From Bifidobacterium oedipodis (GTDB taxonomy: Bacteria > Actinomycetota > Actinomycetes > Actinomycetales > Bifidobacteriaceae): a DNA stretch of 64,000 nt. Location: NCBI RefSeq assembly GCF_012932425.1, contig NZ_JAAIII010000002.1:124001-188000 (forward strand), written 5' to 3'. This document shows, piece by piece, positions 41,910 to 51,721 of the stretch. The stretch's first letter is position 1; every line of letters starts with the position of its first letter. The notes under the pieces were generated by a model. The model was not told where the DNA came from and made no database searches. It saw only the letters and a program-made list of their open reading frames with translations. Both the position numbers and the translations under genes were made by a program.

Positions 41910-43286
41910 AGTTCCCGACATATCCTGCGAGTGCAGAATCTGGCGGATTCTATCGAGCCGCTGGCTCACTTCATGCTCGTAGCCGCGATCGTTGGGATGA
42001 TAGTACTCGGTGCCGCGCAGCTCAGCTGGCAGATATTCCTGCGGAGCCACGGCACCGGGCCAATCATGGGCATACCGATAGCCCTCATGATTGCCCCACT
42101 CCTTCATCAACTTCGTGGGAGCGTTCCGTAAATATAGTGGCACTGCACCAATTCGGCCGGCATCCACATCGGCGAGCGCCTCATTGATGGCCATATAACT
42201 GGCGTTGGATTTGGGTGCGGTGGCCACTGCAATAGTTGCTTCCGCCAATATGATGCGCGCCTCCGGCATACCGATAAGCGCCACGGCCTGAGCGGCAGCG
42301 ACAGTGACCTGCAAAATCTGCGGGGCTGCCATGCCGACCTCTTCGGCGGCGGCGATCATAATGCGCCGGGCGATAAAGCGCGGATCCTCGCCGGCCTTCA
42401 GCATACGCGCCAGATAATGAATGGCCGCGTCCGGATCGGAGCCGCGCATGGATTTAATGAATGCGGAAATCACATCGTAGTGATCGTCGCCATCCTTGTC
42501 ATAGCGCACGGTGGCGGTGTCCATCACCTTGGCCACGATTTCCGGGGTGATGATGGGTCGTCGCGCCCCTTTTTTACGTTGCTCGTCGTGGGTCACGGCA
42601 CCGGCCGCGGCTTCCAGAATGGTCAGGGATTTGCGCGCGTCACCGCCTGCCATGCGCACGATGTCGGCAATGGCTGCATCACTGGCTTTAACTTCGCCTT
42701 TGAGCCCGCGATCGTCGTCAAGGGCACGGGTGACCAGTTCGGTCAGTTCATCCGGCTCAAGTGATTCGAGTTTAACCACCACCGACCGGGACAGCAGCGG
42801 TTTGATTACTGAAAAGCTGGGGTTTTCGGTAGTCGCTCCGATAAAGGTCACGTCACGGTTTTCGACGGCCGGCAGCAGGGCGTCCTGCTGAGATTTGGAG
42901 AAACGGTGCACCTCGTCGATGAACAGCACGGTTTCCTGGCCTCGTGCCACCAGACGTTCGTGGGCACGCGCGAGCACGTCGCGCACATCCTTGACACCGC
43001 TGGTTACGGCGGATAGTTCCTCGAATGTGCGGCCGGACTGGCTGGCCACGATGGTGGCGAGTGTGGTTTTGCCGACGCCGGGAGGCCCGAAAAGGATGAT
43101 GGAGCTTGGCGCGGTCAGGCTGCCTTTGCTGGCCGGATTGGCGAGACGACGCAACGGGCTGCCTTCGCCCAAGACGTGTCGTTGACCGATGACTTCGTCA
43201 AGGGTGCGCGGCCTCATGCGCACAGCCAGCGGACGGGTCATCGTATCCGGTGCATCCGACGCCCCAAAAAGATCCTGTTCGCTCAT
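41892..43286 (-). CDS. rarA: Replication-associated recombination protein A (RarA/MgsA)
   Basis: AAA+ ATPase acting at stalled forks, 464 residues. Walker A FGPPGVGKTTLA, Walker B VLFIDEVHRFSKSQQDALL, sensor ATTENPSFSVI, then the tetramerisation/MgsA C-terminal domain (MRGSDPDAAIHYLARMLKAG). It is divergent from the HelY-like gene across a block of tandem repeats. Confidence 0.95.
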   Translation of the reverse strand: MSEQDLFGASDAPDTMTRPLAVRMRPRTLDEVIGQRHVLGEGSPLRRLANPASKGSLTAPSSIILFGPPGVGKTTLATIVASQSGRTFEELSAVTSGVKDVRDVLARAHERLVARGQETVLFIDEVHRFSKSQQDALLPAVENRDVTFIGATTENPSFSVIKPLLSRSVVVKLESLEPDELTELVTRALDDDRGLKGEVKASDAAIADIVRMAGGDARKSLTILEAAAGAVTHDEQRKKGARRPIITPEIVAKVMDTATVRYDKDGDDHYDVISAFIKSMRGSDPDAAIHYLARMLKAGEDPRFIARRIMIAAAEEVGMAAPQILQVTVAAAQAVALIGMPEARIILAEATIAVATAPKSNASYMAINEALADVDAGRIGAVPLYLRNAPTKLMKEWGNHEGYRYAHDWPGAVAPQEYLPAELRGTEYYHPNDRGYEHEVSQRLDRIRQILHSQDMSGTNSSGN

Positions 43287-43334
43287 AATCCCCTATACTA
43301 CCGCCCACTTACCCGAATTTCGAACATGCGTTCT

Positions 43335-43700
43335 ATCACTACTCCATAAATACCGGCATATTTTGCACCTGTGATAATCGCCCTTTGTCACTGCCCCGGA
43401 ACAACACCTGTATTTGCCGTCCTGTGATAACCCCTATCAATCACAACCCCACAGATACACACGTATTTGCCAACCTGTGACAACCACAGCCAATCACAAC
43501 TCACAGATACCGGCATAATTCCGAGGTGATGATAGAACCGCCCAATCACAACCCAACAAATACCGGCACAATTCCGAGGCAGTGACAGAGCCGTCAAATC
43601 ACAACCCCGCGAATACGCCGATATTCGATAGGTCGTGACAGCGGCCCCTATCAAAACCCGCAGATACGCCGATATCTTGCACCTTGTGACTTGCGGCTAG
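43335..43700. repeat. About seven degenerate ~53-bp tandem repeats
   Basis: Units begin near 43335, 43387, 43441, 43494, 43546, 43599 and 43651. A rough consensus is TCACAACCCCACAGATAC, then CGGCATATTTTGCACCTG, then TGACAACCGCC. Each unit opens with TCACA and has TGTGA about 30 bases in, and across unit borders TGTGA-N13-TCACA recurs. They fill the region between divergent rarA and the helicase gene. Spacers and equal repeats of CRISPR type are absent. Confidence 0.85.
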
Positions 43701-43710
43701 ACTGAGAGGC

Positions 43711-46320
43711 ATGACTGACGAGAAGGACTATGGATCTTTGGGCGCACTGGCCCCCGCCTGGGATGACTACGATGACAGCAACCGCGACGGCCACGATGAC
43801 CGTAACGGCCGACGTGCACGCAACCTCACGGCTGACGATATTTACGAACGCTTTTTCGGCTGGGTAAGCGATGTCAAAGGCATCGAACCGTGGCCTCACC
43901 AAGAAGAGGCCATTATGGATATTCTTGCCGGCGACCACGTGATTTTGAACACGCCCACCGGCTCAGGTAAATCGCTGGTGGCGCTTGGCATGCATTTCGC
44001 AGCGTTGTGCACCGGCCGCCGCTCCTATTACACCGCACCGATCAAGGCATTGGTGTCCGAGAAATTCTTCGATTTGGTTGAAGTGTTCGGGCGTGACAAT
44101 GTGGGTATGATCACCGGCGACAGCCATATCAACGCGGACGCGCCGATTATCTGCTGCACCGCCGAAATCCTCGCCAACCAGGCGCTGCGCGAGGGCGTGC
44201 ACGCCGACGTGGGGTTGGTGGCGATGGATGAATTCCATTATTACGGCGACCCCGAGCGCGGCTGGGCCTGGCAGGTGCCGCTGCTGACCTTGCCGCAAAC
44301 GCAATTCCTGCTGATGAGCGCCACGTTGGGCAATGTGGATGCGATTGCCGACAAGCTTGCCGATTTGAACGATACGCCCGATGTGGATGTGATCGCCGAC
44401 GCGCCGCGTCCGGTGCCGTTGAGCTACGAATATACGCTCGATCCGTTGGAGCGCACGGTGGAGTTGGCGTTCAACCGCGGTGAAACGCCGATTTATGTGG
44501 TGCATTTCTCGCAGGATGCGGCCTTGGAAACCGCTCAGGCGCTGTCTAGCACCGGAGTGTCCAGCAAGGAGCAGCGTCAGGCCATCGCCGAGGCGATTAA
44601 GGGTGTGAAGTTCACCACCGCGTTCGGCAAGATTCTGCAGCGTCTGCTGCGTTGTGGCGTGGGCATCCATCATGCCGGCATGCTGCCGCGCTACCGTCGC
44701 CTGGTCGAACAGCTCGCCCAGCAGGGTTTGCTGCCGGTGATCTGCGGCACCGACACGTTGGGCGTGGGCATCAATGTGCCGATCCATTCCGTGGTGTTGA
44801 CGGCGCTGACCAAGTTCGACGGCACCAAAATGCGTCGCCTGCGCGCCCGTGAATTCCACCAGATTGCCGGCCGCGCCGGCCGCATGGGCTTCGACACCGA
44901 AGGCCTGACGATTGCCGAGGCACCGGAATACGAGATCGAAAACGCCAAGGCCGTGGCCAAGGCGGGCGGCGATCCGAAGAAGCTCAAGAAGATCAAGCGC
45001 AAGAAGGCACCCGAAGGATTCGTGACGTGGAACGAGGGCACGTTCGACAAGCTGATTGATGCCGACCCCGAAACTTTGGTGCCGCATTTGAAGATCACGC
45101 ATTCGATGGTGCTGAACGAGGTGGCCCAGGGTGGTGACGCCCGCCGCCGCGTGGATGAGCTGATTGATGATTCCGCGCAGACACCGGAGCAGAAGGAGCA
45201 TCTGCACCAGCGCGCCGACGAGATTTTCCAGACGCTGTTCGACACCGAAGTGATCGAAACCGAGGACCGTCGCGACGGTGGCAAGGATTATTTCATGACG
45301 TTGGATATGCCCGACGATTTCGCGCTCGACCAACCGCTGTCGCCGTTCCTGCTGGCCGCGCTCGAACTGCTCGACCCCGAATCCCCCACCTATGCGTTGG
45401 ATGTGATTTCGATGGTGGAGGCCACGCTGGAGGATCCCAAGCAGGTGCTGCGCGCCCAGGAGCGGCAGGCTAGGGACAAGGCCATGGCAGATATGAAGGC
45501 CGATGGCGTGGAATATGACGAGCGAATGGATCGTTTGCAGGAGATCACCTATCCCAAGCCTTTGGAGGATATGCTCGACGCCGCCTTCGACCAGTATCGT
45601 CACGATGTGCCGTGGGCCAATGACTATTGGCTGAGCCCGAAATCGGTGGTGCGCGACATGGTGGAGACGGCTTCCGATTTCACCGGCTATATTTCCCGCT
45701 ACAATATCGCCCGCTCCGAAGGCACGCTGCTGCGCTACCTGTCGGATGCCTATCGTTCGTTGGCCCGCACGGTGCCGCCCGAAAAACGCGACGAGCAGTT
45801 GGAGGATATCATCGCCTGGCTGCGCGTGCTGGTGCGCTCCATCGACTCCTCACTGGTGGACGAGTGGGAGAACGCCGGCGGACAATCCGATGCCGCGGCT
45901 GAGGAAGCTGCGAATCTGGCCGCCCCCGGTCGCCGCGATCAGGTGGTGGAGGATCGCCGAGGACTTACGGTGCTGATTCGCAACGCAATGTTCCGACGCA
46001 TCCAATTGATGGATCAGGACGATCCCGAAGCACTCGGCGCGCTCGACAAGGATTGGGGTTACGGCGTGCACGAATGGGAGGATGTGCTCGACGACTACTA
46101 CGACGTCCACGAGTATGTGGGTATCGATGCCAAGGCCCGCTCCCCCCAGCTGTTCATGCTTGACGATTCGCACGAACGCGACGAGCACACGTGGAAGGTA
46201 CGCCAGATTATCGACGATTCCGATGGCGATCATGATTGGGCCATCGAAGGCATCGTCGATCTGGATGCCACGCAGGAATCCGGCGAAGTGGTTTTCCACG
46301 ACTATCGCGTCGGCGACTAA
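43711..46320 (+). CDS. DEAD/DEAH-box helicase, HelY/Ski2-like with DUF3516
   Basis: 869 residues of superfamily 2. Helicase core: TPTGSGKSLVALG (Walker A), VAMDEFHYYGDPERG (DEFH box), LMSATLGN (motif III), VHFSQDAALE, and QIAGRAGRMGFDTEG (motif VI). The long C-terminal half (~400-869) fits the DUF3516 domain found in actinobacterial helicases. A role in RNA processing is likely. The first ~40 residues are Asp-rich. Start ATG follows GAGAGGC, directly after the tandem repeats. Confidence 0.92.
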   Translation: MTDEKDYGSLGALAPAWDDYDDSNRDGHDDRNGRRARNLTADDIYERFFGWVSDVKGIEPWPHQEEAIMDILAGDHVILNTPTGSGKSLVALGMHFAALCTGRRSYYTAPIKALVSEKFFDLVEVFGRDNVGMITGDSHINADAPIICCTAEILANQALREGVHADVGLVAMDEFHYYGDPERGWAWQVPLLTLPQTQFLLMSATLGNVDAIADKLADLNDTPDVDVIADAPRPVPLSYEYTLDPLERTVELAFNRGETPIYVVHFSQDAALETAQALSSTGVSSKEQRQAIAEAIKGVKFTTAFGKILQRLLRCGVGIHHAGMLPRYRRLVEQLAQQGLLPVICGTDTLGVGINVPIHSVVLTALTKFDGTKMRRLRAREFHQIAGRAGRMGFDTEGLTIAEAPEYEIENAKAVAKAGGDPKKLKKIKRKKAPEGFVTWNEGTFDKLIDADPETLVPHLKITHSMVLNEVAQGGDARRRVDELIDDSAQTPEQKEHLHQRADEIFQTLFDTEVIETEDRRDGGKDYFMTLDMPDDFALDQPLSPFLLAALELLDPESPTYALDVISMVEATLEDPKQVLRAQERQARDKAMADMKADGVEYDERMDRLQEITYPKPLEDMLDAAFDQYRHDVPWANDYWLSPKSVVRDMVETASDFTGYISRYNIARSEGTLLRYLSDAYRSLARTVPPEKRDEQLEDIIAWLRVLVRSIDSSLVDEWENAGGQSDAAAEEAANLAAPGRRDQVVEDRRGLTVLIRNAMFRRIQLMDQDDPEALGALDKDWGYGVHEWEDVLDDYYDVHEYVGIDAKARSPQLFMLDDSHERDEHTWKVRQIIDDSDGDHDWAIEGIVDLDATQESGEVVFHDYRVGD

Positions 46321-46342
46321 TCGCTCTGACTAATCGCCCAGC

Positions 46343-47608
46343 CTAGTCGTTCAGCCAGTCTCCCAGCCGCCGACGTACCTGTTGCAAATCCACGTCGGCG
46401 GCGAGCGGCGGCCATTGCAACCCCAGACCGGCCAACGTGGTGCGCAGCAGTTCGGAGACCACGGCCCTGGAATACCAGCGATTATCGGCGGGTACCAGAT
46501 ACCAAGGTGCTTCGTTCGTGGAGGTCAGGGCGAAGGTGCGTGACCATGCGGTCATATAATCGTCCCATCTCTCGCGCGCATCCAGATCGCTCATGGCGAA
46601 TTTCCAACGCTTGGTGGGGTCGTCCAGACGGCTCAAAAAGTGTCGGCGCTGTTCCTCAGGGCTGATAACCAGGAATATTTTGATGATTGAGCAGCCGCTT
46701 GCTGCCAGTTTCGCTTCAAATTCGTTGATGCGATCGTAGCGGGCACGCCACACGCGCTCCGGGGCGGTCCCCCACACCTGCGGCATCACCACATCCTCGT
46801 AATGCGAACGGTCGAAGACGCCAATCCACCCGGCTTGAGGAAGTTCACGTTTGATACGCCACAGAAAATCATGGCTCGCCTCTTCTTCGCTGGGCGCGCC
46901 GAAACCGTGATAGTGGATGCCCATGGGATTGCCTTGGCGAAATACATGTTTGACGATACCGCCTTTGCCGGAGGCATCCATACCTTGCAACACAATCAAC
47001 AAGCGGTTGTTGCTGCGAGGACTTGCACCATCGGCAGCTGCCGCGTCGTTATCAGCATCGGCCGGACGTGTGGAAGTAGCCGAATGTGTGCCGTTGGCAT
47101 ACAACAGGCGCTGGTAGCGGGAAATTTCCGTGGAGCTGATATGGATGAAACGTTCGCCGTCTGACTTGTCGCCGTGGAAGCCTGGGGTTTCACCGCCGTG
47201 AATAGTGTCCAAGGTCCAGGCAATCGGCCTGTCGGCAGTGTGAGTGGTGGGCTCAGGGTTATAGCGCAGACGTTCGGCCGGCGGTGCGGACCACACCGAA
47301 CTCAGCAGTGCGCTGGATTTGGCAGCCTGTGCCAAACGCTCATGGCCGGTGGCGTGAGAGCCGATCTGGTGGATGGAATCCAGCTTGGCCAGTCCTTCTT
47401 CGGCCTTATCCAGTGCCTTGTCAATGGCACGGGAGGTCTTTTTGCTGGGTTTATCCGGCTTATCTGGCCTATCCGGTTTACCAAGCTTACCTAATTTGCC
47501 GGTCTTGCCCAGCTTATCGATTTTGTCTGGCTTGCCAATCTTGTCTGGCTTATTTGGTTTACCAGTTTTGTCTTGCGCGTCCTTGCTGGCGTCCTTGCTG
47601 TTGGTCAT
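46343..47608 (-). CDS. Polyphosphate kinase 2 family protein with repetitive N-terminus
   Basis: Uses polyphosphate to phosphorylate nucleotides. 421 residues. The kinase core (~150-400) has Walker A LQGMDASGKGGIVKHV, a FGAPSEEEASHDFLWR stretch and lid-region Walker B GVFDRSHYEDVVMPQVW. The first ~60 residues repeat short Gly-Lys-Pro-Asp-Lys phrases (GKPDK, GKLGK, PDKPDK), highly charged and probably disordered. Converges on the helicase gene. Confidence 0.92.
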   Translation of the reverse strand: MTNSKDASKDAQDKTGKPNKPDKIGKPDKIDKLGKTGKLGKLGKPDRPDKPDKPSKKTSRAIDKALDKAEEGLAKLDSIHQIGSHATGHERLAQAAKSSALLSSVWSAPPAERLRYNPEPTTHTADRPIAWTLDTIHGGETPGFHGDKSDGERFIHISSTEISRYQRLLYANGTHSATSTRPADADNDAAAADGASPRSNNRLLIVLQGMDASGKGGIVKHVFRQGNPMGIHYHGFGAPSEEEASHDFLWRIKRELPQAGWIGVFDRSHYEDVVMPQVWGTAPERVWRARYDRINEFEAKLAASGCSIIKIFLVISPEEQRRHFLSRLDDPTKRWKFAMSDLDARERWDDYMTAWSRTFALTSTNEAPWYLVPADNRWYSRAVVSELLRTTLAGLGLQWPPLAADVDLQQVRRRLGDWLND

Positions 47609-47717
47609 ATCTCACCAGTGTAGGCGTTTGCGCGATGATCGTTGAACCAATACGACAGCGGACCTGCCCCACGGCAATACCACTGCCATGGAACAGGCCC
47701 ACTGTTGCTAAAGCCCG

Positions 47718-48842
47718 TCAGTTCTGCGATTTTCCAGTCTCCGACGACATACGTGACTTACGCTTGGTTTCCGGATCGACCTGCGAATCGGGCTGAGTGG
47801 GTTCGTAGCCCTGCTCGTATTTGGTGCGCCGCCAGTTGTGGATCGACGCATTGGTGCCACGATGATGCACATGATATTGCCTCGGTGTGCCACGCAACGG
47901 ACGCTCCTCCACCTCACGCGCCACAGCGATCTGATTCACATTCGACGCATCACCGGCTGCAATCGGCGCAATCGGCTCCAGTTCGGCGGGTGCCGCAGTG
48001 TGCTGCTGCATGCGCGAAGGCAGCCATTCAGCGAGCCTCGACAGCAGCCAGCACGCGATGAAATACACCACGCCGGCCACAACCAGCGTCTGCAGGATGT
48101 TGAAGTACATCGACCCCAGTCGGCGTGATTCCTGCAGCAAATCGGTGTACATGATGATCGAGCCCAAAGCGGTATCCTTCAACACCACAACCAGCTGGGT
48201 CACGGCGGCAGGCAGCATGGCCACAATGGCCTGCGGCACTTCGATCTGCATCAGCGATTGCGTTTCGGTCAGGCCCAAGGCCAGCGAAGCCTCACGCTGG
48301 CCACCGGGCAGATTGCCCACGCCCGAACGCACAAGTTCGGCCACCACCGAACCGTTGTATAGCACCAATGCCAACACCACGGCCCAATAGCTGGCGTTGG
48401 ACAATCCGGCGAAAGCGAACCAACGCCAGAAAAAGATCATCAGCAGCAGCACGGGCACAGCACGGCAGAATTCCACCACCGCTCCGGCGATAACGCGCAG
48501 CAGCGCGTTGGGCAGCAGTCGTCCGATGCCGAACACCAGGCCGAACGCCACCGAACCGATCACCGCAAGCACCGTGGCCTGCACAGTCATCAGCAGTCCC
48601 GGCAAATAGAAATCAGTCCAAGCCTCGCTCTCAAGCGCCGGCTTCCACAATTCCCAGCTCAGCTGGTTTTCGCCATCCGGCGGATTGTGCAAACGCATCA
48701 GGATCAGCACCACAACGATGGCAACGATGATGCCGGCGATCCAGTTGAGAACGGTGATGAGGCGACGCCCCTTGGGGCCAGGCTGGTCGAACAGCACGGA
48801 AGCGGAGGCACCGGACTGCGCAGTACTGGTTTTGGCGGCCAT
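47718..48842 (-). CDS. gluD: Glutamate-type amino acid ABC permease
   Basis: Second membrane subunit of a glutamate/polar amino acid importer, 374 residues. Several membrane segments (VLNWIAGIIVAIVVVLILM; LGLVFGIGRLLP; LLMIFFWRWFAFAG) and the EAA coupling motif QREASLALGLTETQSLMQIE. The ~90-residue C-terminal tail, rich in charged residues, is longer than in typical members. GAGGAGG precedes the ATG; the stop of gluC lies 3 bases before it. It closes the gluABCD operon. Confidence 0.9.
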   Translation of the reverse strand: MAAKTSTAQSGASASVLFDQPGPKGRRLITVLNWIAGIIVAIVVVLILMRLHNPPDGENQLSWELWKPALESEAWTDFYLPGLLMTVQATVLAVIGSVAFGLVFGIGRLLPNALLRVIAGAVVEFCRAVPVLLLMIFFWRWFAFAGLSNASYWAVVLALVLYNGSVVAELVRSGVGNLPGGQREASLALGLTETQSLMQIEVPQAIVAMLPAAVTQLVVVLKDTALGSIIMYTDLLQESRRLGSMYFNILQTLVVAGVVYFIACWLLSRLAEWLPSRMQQHTAAPAELEPIAPIAAGDASNVNQIAVAREVEERPLRGTPRQYHVHHRGTNASIHNWRRTKYEQGYEPTQPDSQVDPETKRKSRMSSETGKSQN

Positions 48843-48845
48843 GGG

Positions 48846-49526
48846 TTACCTCCTCACCGCAAGCTTGTTGGACAGATATGTGGTCAGCATGCCGATGGGG
48901 ATGATGAGAATCACGTAGCCGAACGCGAAAATCATGAAGATCGACACGATGACGTCCGGGTGATATTCGATCATCTCGCTCATCAGCGAGCTGGTTTCGG
49001 TGGATACGGACGCGGCCGCCGCCACCGTGGAGTTCTTGAGCAGCGCGATCAGCGTATTGCCCAAGGGTGCCACCGAGCCGCGGAAGGCCTGCGGCAGGAT
49101 GATTTCGGTGGCCGACTGCATGAAGCCCAATCCAAGGGCGCGTGCGGCTTCGGCCTGGCCGAGCGGCACCGTGTTGATGCCCGAACGCAGCGATTCACAG
49201 ACGAATGCCGCCGTATACAGGCTCAGACCCGTAACCGCGAGCCAGAAGAAGTTCGTGGCGAAGGTGTCGGAGAAGCTCAGCTTCAACTGGCCGAACGCGC
49301 CAAGCACCATGAACACCATGATGATGGTCAGCGGCATGTTCTTGAAGAACTCCACATAGCCGCCAGCCACCGTTCGAAGCGACGAGATCGGCGAAATACG
49401 CATCATCACCAGTACGGTGCCCAGCACCATCGAGAACAGTGCGGACCACAATGTCAATTCGATATTGACAAGGAAGGCGCGTGGAATATCGTATTGTGCA
49501 AACAGCATCAGGAAACTTTCCATCAT
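48846..49526 (-). CDS. gluC: Glutamate-type amino acid ABC permease
   Basis: First permease subunit, 226 residues. The EAA motif is GQAEAARALGLGFMQSATEI, with segments VNIELTLWSALFSMVLGTVL and PLTIIMVFMVLG. AGGAGGGG precedes the ATG. It lies 8 bases after gluB. Confidence 0.92.
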   Translation of the reverse strand: MMESFLMLFAQYDIPRAFLVNIELTLWSALFSMVLGTVLVMMRISPISSLRTVAGGYVEFFKNMPLTIIMVFMVLGAFGQLKLSFSDTFATNFFWLAVTGLSLYTAAFVCESLRSGINTVPLGQAEAARALGLGFMQSATEIILPQAFRGSVAPLGNTLIALLKNSTVAAAASVSTETSSLMSEMIEYHPDVIVSIFMIFAFGYVILIIPIGMLTTYLSNKLAVRR

Positions 49527-49534
49527 CTCCCCTC

Positions 49535-50386
49535 CTATTCTTCCGTAGCGATTACGTCATGTCCCTCGCCTTCGGTGGCGTGGGGCGGATTCACCTTGGC
49601 GTTCGGCTGGTAGCCGGTGCCCGCGGTGTTGTCTTCGATGGCGCGCTGCCAGGAGCCGTCCTCAATCATCTGGTTGATGGCATCATTGATTTTGGCAGCC
49701 AGCTCGCTGTTGCCCTTCTTGATGCCGACACCGTAATATTCCTCGGTGAACGGCTTGCCCACTACTTCCAACCTGCCGCGGGAGGCGGAGGCCAGACCGG
49801 CCAGAATAATATCGTCAGTGGTCACCGCATCCACAATGCCGGAGAACAGGGCGGTGGCGCATTCAGCGAATCCCGGCTGTTCCATCAGCTGCACGCCGCC
49901 TGCGAATTTCTCTTTGACGTTTTTAGCGGAGGTGGTGCCCGTCGCCGTGCACAATCGCTTACCGTCAAGGTCTTCCGGGCCCTGAATCGAGTCATCGCCC
50001 TTGCGCACCAGAAGATCCTGGCCTGCCACAAAATAAGGGCCGGCGAAATCAACGGTATTCTTACGTTCGGCGGTAATCGAGTAGGTGGCGAGAATCATAT
50101 CCACGTCACCGTTCTGCAGCATGGCCTCACGCTGCTTGGACGGTGATTCCTTGAAAACAATCTGATCCTCGGAATAGCCGAGATAACGGGCAATGTATTT
50201 TGCCACATCCACATCGAAACCGACATAGGTGCCGGATTTTTTGAAGCCCAGGCCAGGTTGGTCGAATTTGATGCCGATGCGAATCTTACCTTCTTCACTT
50301 GCGCCGCAACCGGCCAGCGAAACGACCGTCGCAACTGCGCATGCCGCCGCGAGCGCGCGACGTATCATCATCTTTCCCCTCTTCAT
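49535..50386 (-). CDS. gluB: Glutamate-binding lipoprotein
   Basis: Extracytoplasmic substrate-binding protein of the importer, 283 residues. Signal with lipobox VVSLAGC. Type II periplasmic-binding fold: GFDVDVAKYIARYLGY, DMILATYSITAERKNTVDFA and YYGVGIKKGNSELAAKIN. In-frame ATGs at codons 6-7 after AGAGGGGAAAG are possible alternative starts. Confidence 0.92.
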   Translation of the reverse strand: MKRGKMMIRRALAAACAVATVVSLAGCGASEEGKIRIGIKFDQPGLGFKKSGTYVGFDVDVAKYIARYLGYSEDQIVFKESPSKQREAMLQNGDVDMILATYSITAERKNTVDFAGPYFVAGQDLLVRKGDDSIQGPEDLDGKRLCTATGTTSAKNVKEKFAGGVQLMEQPGFAECATALFSGIVDAVTTDDIILAGLASASRGRLEVVGKPFTEEYYGVGIKKGNSELAAKINDAINQMIEDGSWQRAIEDNTAGTGYQPNAKVNPPHATEGEGHDVIATEE

Positions 50387-50397
50387 GCGACGCCTTT

Positions 50398-51135
50398 CTA
50401 GTGGGTGAGGATCTTCGAGAGGAAGTCCTTGGCGCGGTCGGTCTGCGGGTTCTCGAAGAACTCGTCCGGCGAAGACTGTTCGAGAATGCGACCGTCGGCC
50501 ATGAATACCACACGGTTAGCGACCTTGCGCGCGAAGCCCATCTCATGCGTCACACAGATCATCGTCATGCCCTCGTGCGCGAGCTCCACCATTACGTCGA
50601 GTACTTCGTTAACCATTTCGGGGTCGAGCGCTGAGGTCGGCTCGTCGAACAACATGACTTTGGGGCGCATGGCCAGAGCGCGGGCGATGGCCACACGCTG
50701 CTGCTGGCCGCCCGAAAGCTGGCTGGGCATCTTGTTCGCCTGCGAATCCACGCCCACGCGGGCGAGCAGATCCATGGCCAGATCCTCGGCTTCCTTCTTG
50801 TTCATATGCCGCACTTTGATGGGGGCAAGCGTGACGTTTTCCAGAATCGTTTTATTGGCGAACAGGTTGAACGACTGGAATACCATGCCGACTTCGGCCC
50901 TGAGGTTCGCCAGTTCCTTGCCTTCCTGCGGCAGGGGCTTGCCGTCGATGCGAATATCGCCGGAGTCAATGGTTTCCAAGCGATTGATGGTGCGGCACAT
51001 CGTGGATTTGCCGGAGCCTGAGGGGCCGACCACCACGAGCACTTCGCCCTTGTCAACCTTGAGATTGATGTCTTTTAAGACGTGCAGATCACCGTAGTGT
51101 TTTTCCACGTGGGTGAGTTCCACCAGCGGGTGCAT
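50398..51135 (-). CDS. gluA: Glutamate-type amino acid ABC ATPase
   Basis: Drives the importer, 245 residues from the ATG at 51133-51135 with AGAGGA upstream, the normal GluA length. An in-frame ATG at 51228 would add 31 polar residues but has no clear binding site. Walker [14 protein letters not shown], signature [15 protein letters not shown], Walker [16 protein letters not shown]. It is the first gene of gluABCD. Confidence 0.93.
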   Translation of the reverse strand: MHPLVELTHVEKHYGDLHVLKDINLKVDKGEVLVVVGPSGSGKSTMCRTINRLETIDSGDIRIDGKPLPQEGKELANLRAEVGMVFQSFNLFANKTILENVTLAPIKVRHMNKKEAEDLAMDLLARVGVDSQANKMPSQLSGGQQQRVAIARALAMRPKVMLFDEPTSALDPEMVNEVLDVMVELAHEGMTMICVTHEMGFARKVANRVVFMADGRILEQSSPDEFFENPQTDRAKDFLSKILTH

Positions 51136-51327
51136 AGGATCCTCTTGGCCGGGGACCAGCGGCGTATTCGGGCGCTTGGCGCCTCCTGTCGTGCGCGAAC
51201 GCACTGCTTCATTGTTCGTTTCTGACATGGTGGCACAATACCATATCCCTGCTAACGAAGTGAATACAGTACCTTTCTAACCAGCTCACTATTGAGTTCA
51301 CTGATTAGTTCACAGGTGCCAGATCCA

Positions 51328-51483
51328 TCAGCCCATTGCTACAATGCGGGCAAACTCGCCGATTACGACAGCAATAAGAAAAGCCCCGACTAAGACGCCG
51401 AATGTCACTTGTGCGGGAACATGCTTTACATAGGCGTCGCGCACCCGCCGCCATATGCCGTTGCTATCATTCTGTGGTCTCAT
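51328..51483 (-). CDS. Possible 51-residue membrane protein
   Basis: ATG at 51481-51483. A polar start (RPQNDSNGIWRRVRDAY) leads to one membrane segment (VTFGVLVGAFLIAVVIGEFA). No convincing binding site, but the single-span layout and the lack of any other gene from 51229 to 51721 make it worth noting. Family not recognised. Apart from this and the aspS terminator I see nothing in that gap. Confidence 0.4.
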   Translation of the reverse strand: MRPQNDSNGIWRRVRDAYVKHVPAQVTFGVLVGAFLIAVVIGEFARIVAMG

Positions 51484-51628
51484 ATCTATCACGCTAGGCA
51501 CATCATATGAAGAGCAAAGCCATGGTAGGCAAACGCACGGTAAACGTTCGGGCAATATCGTATATCGCGTTCATTGCCACGAGCGATTTAGTAACGGTTC
51601 AGCGACACTGCGACACAGCCATAGCAAA

Positions 51629-51653
51629 GAACCCCTCCGGATGGGAGGGGTTC
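51629..51653 (-). terminator. Terminator after aspS
   Basis: GAACCCCTCC (51629-51638) pairs with GGAGGGGTTC (51644-51653) over a 5-base loop. On the minus strand TTTGCTAT follows. It is 68 bases past the aspS stop codon. Confidence 0.85.
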
Positions 51654-51721
51654 GCAGACAATCTATTGCAACGCATCACATACGCAGGCACAGGGCATGC
51701 GCAGGGTCGTTGCGCTATAGA

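Noticed and set aside
43335-43700. CRISPR array
   Set aside because: The repeats are degenerate and contiguous, with no identical repeats separated by unique spacers, and no cas gene is nearby.
43335-43700. CRP-type binding sites from TGTGA and TCACA
   Set aside because: CRP sites need a 6-base spacer; here the half-sites are 13 bases apart across units and about 30 within units.
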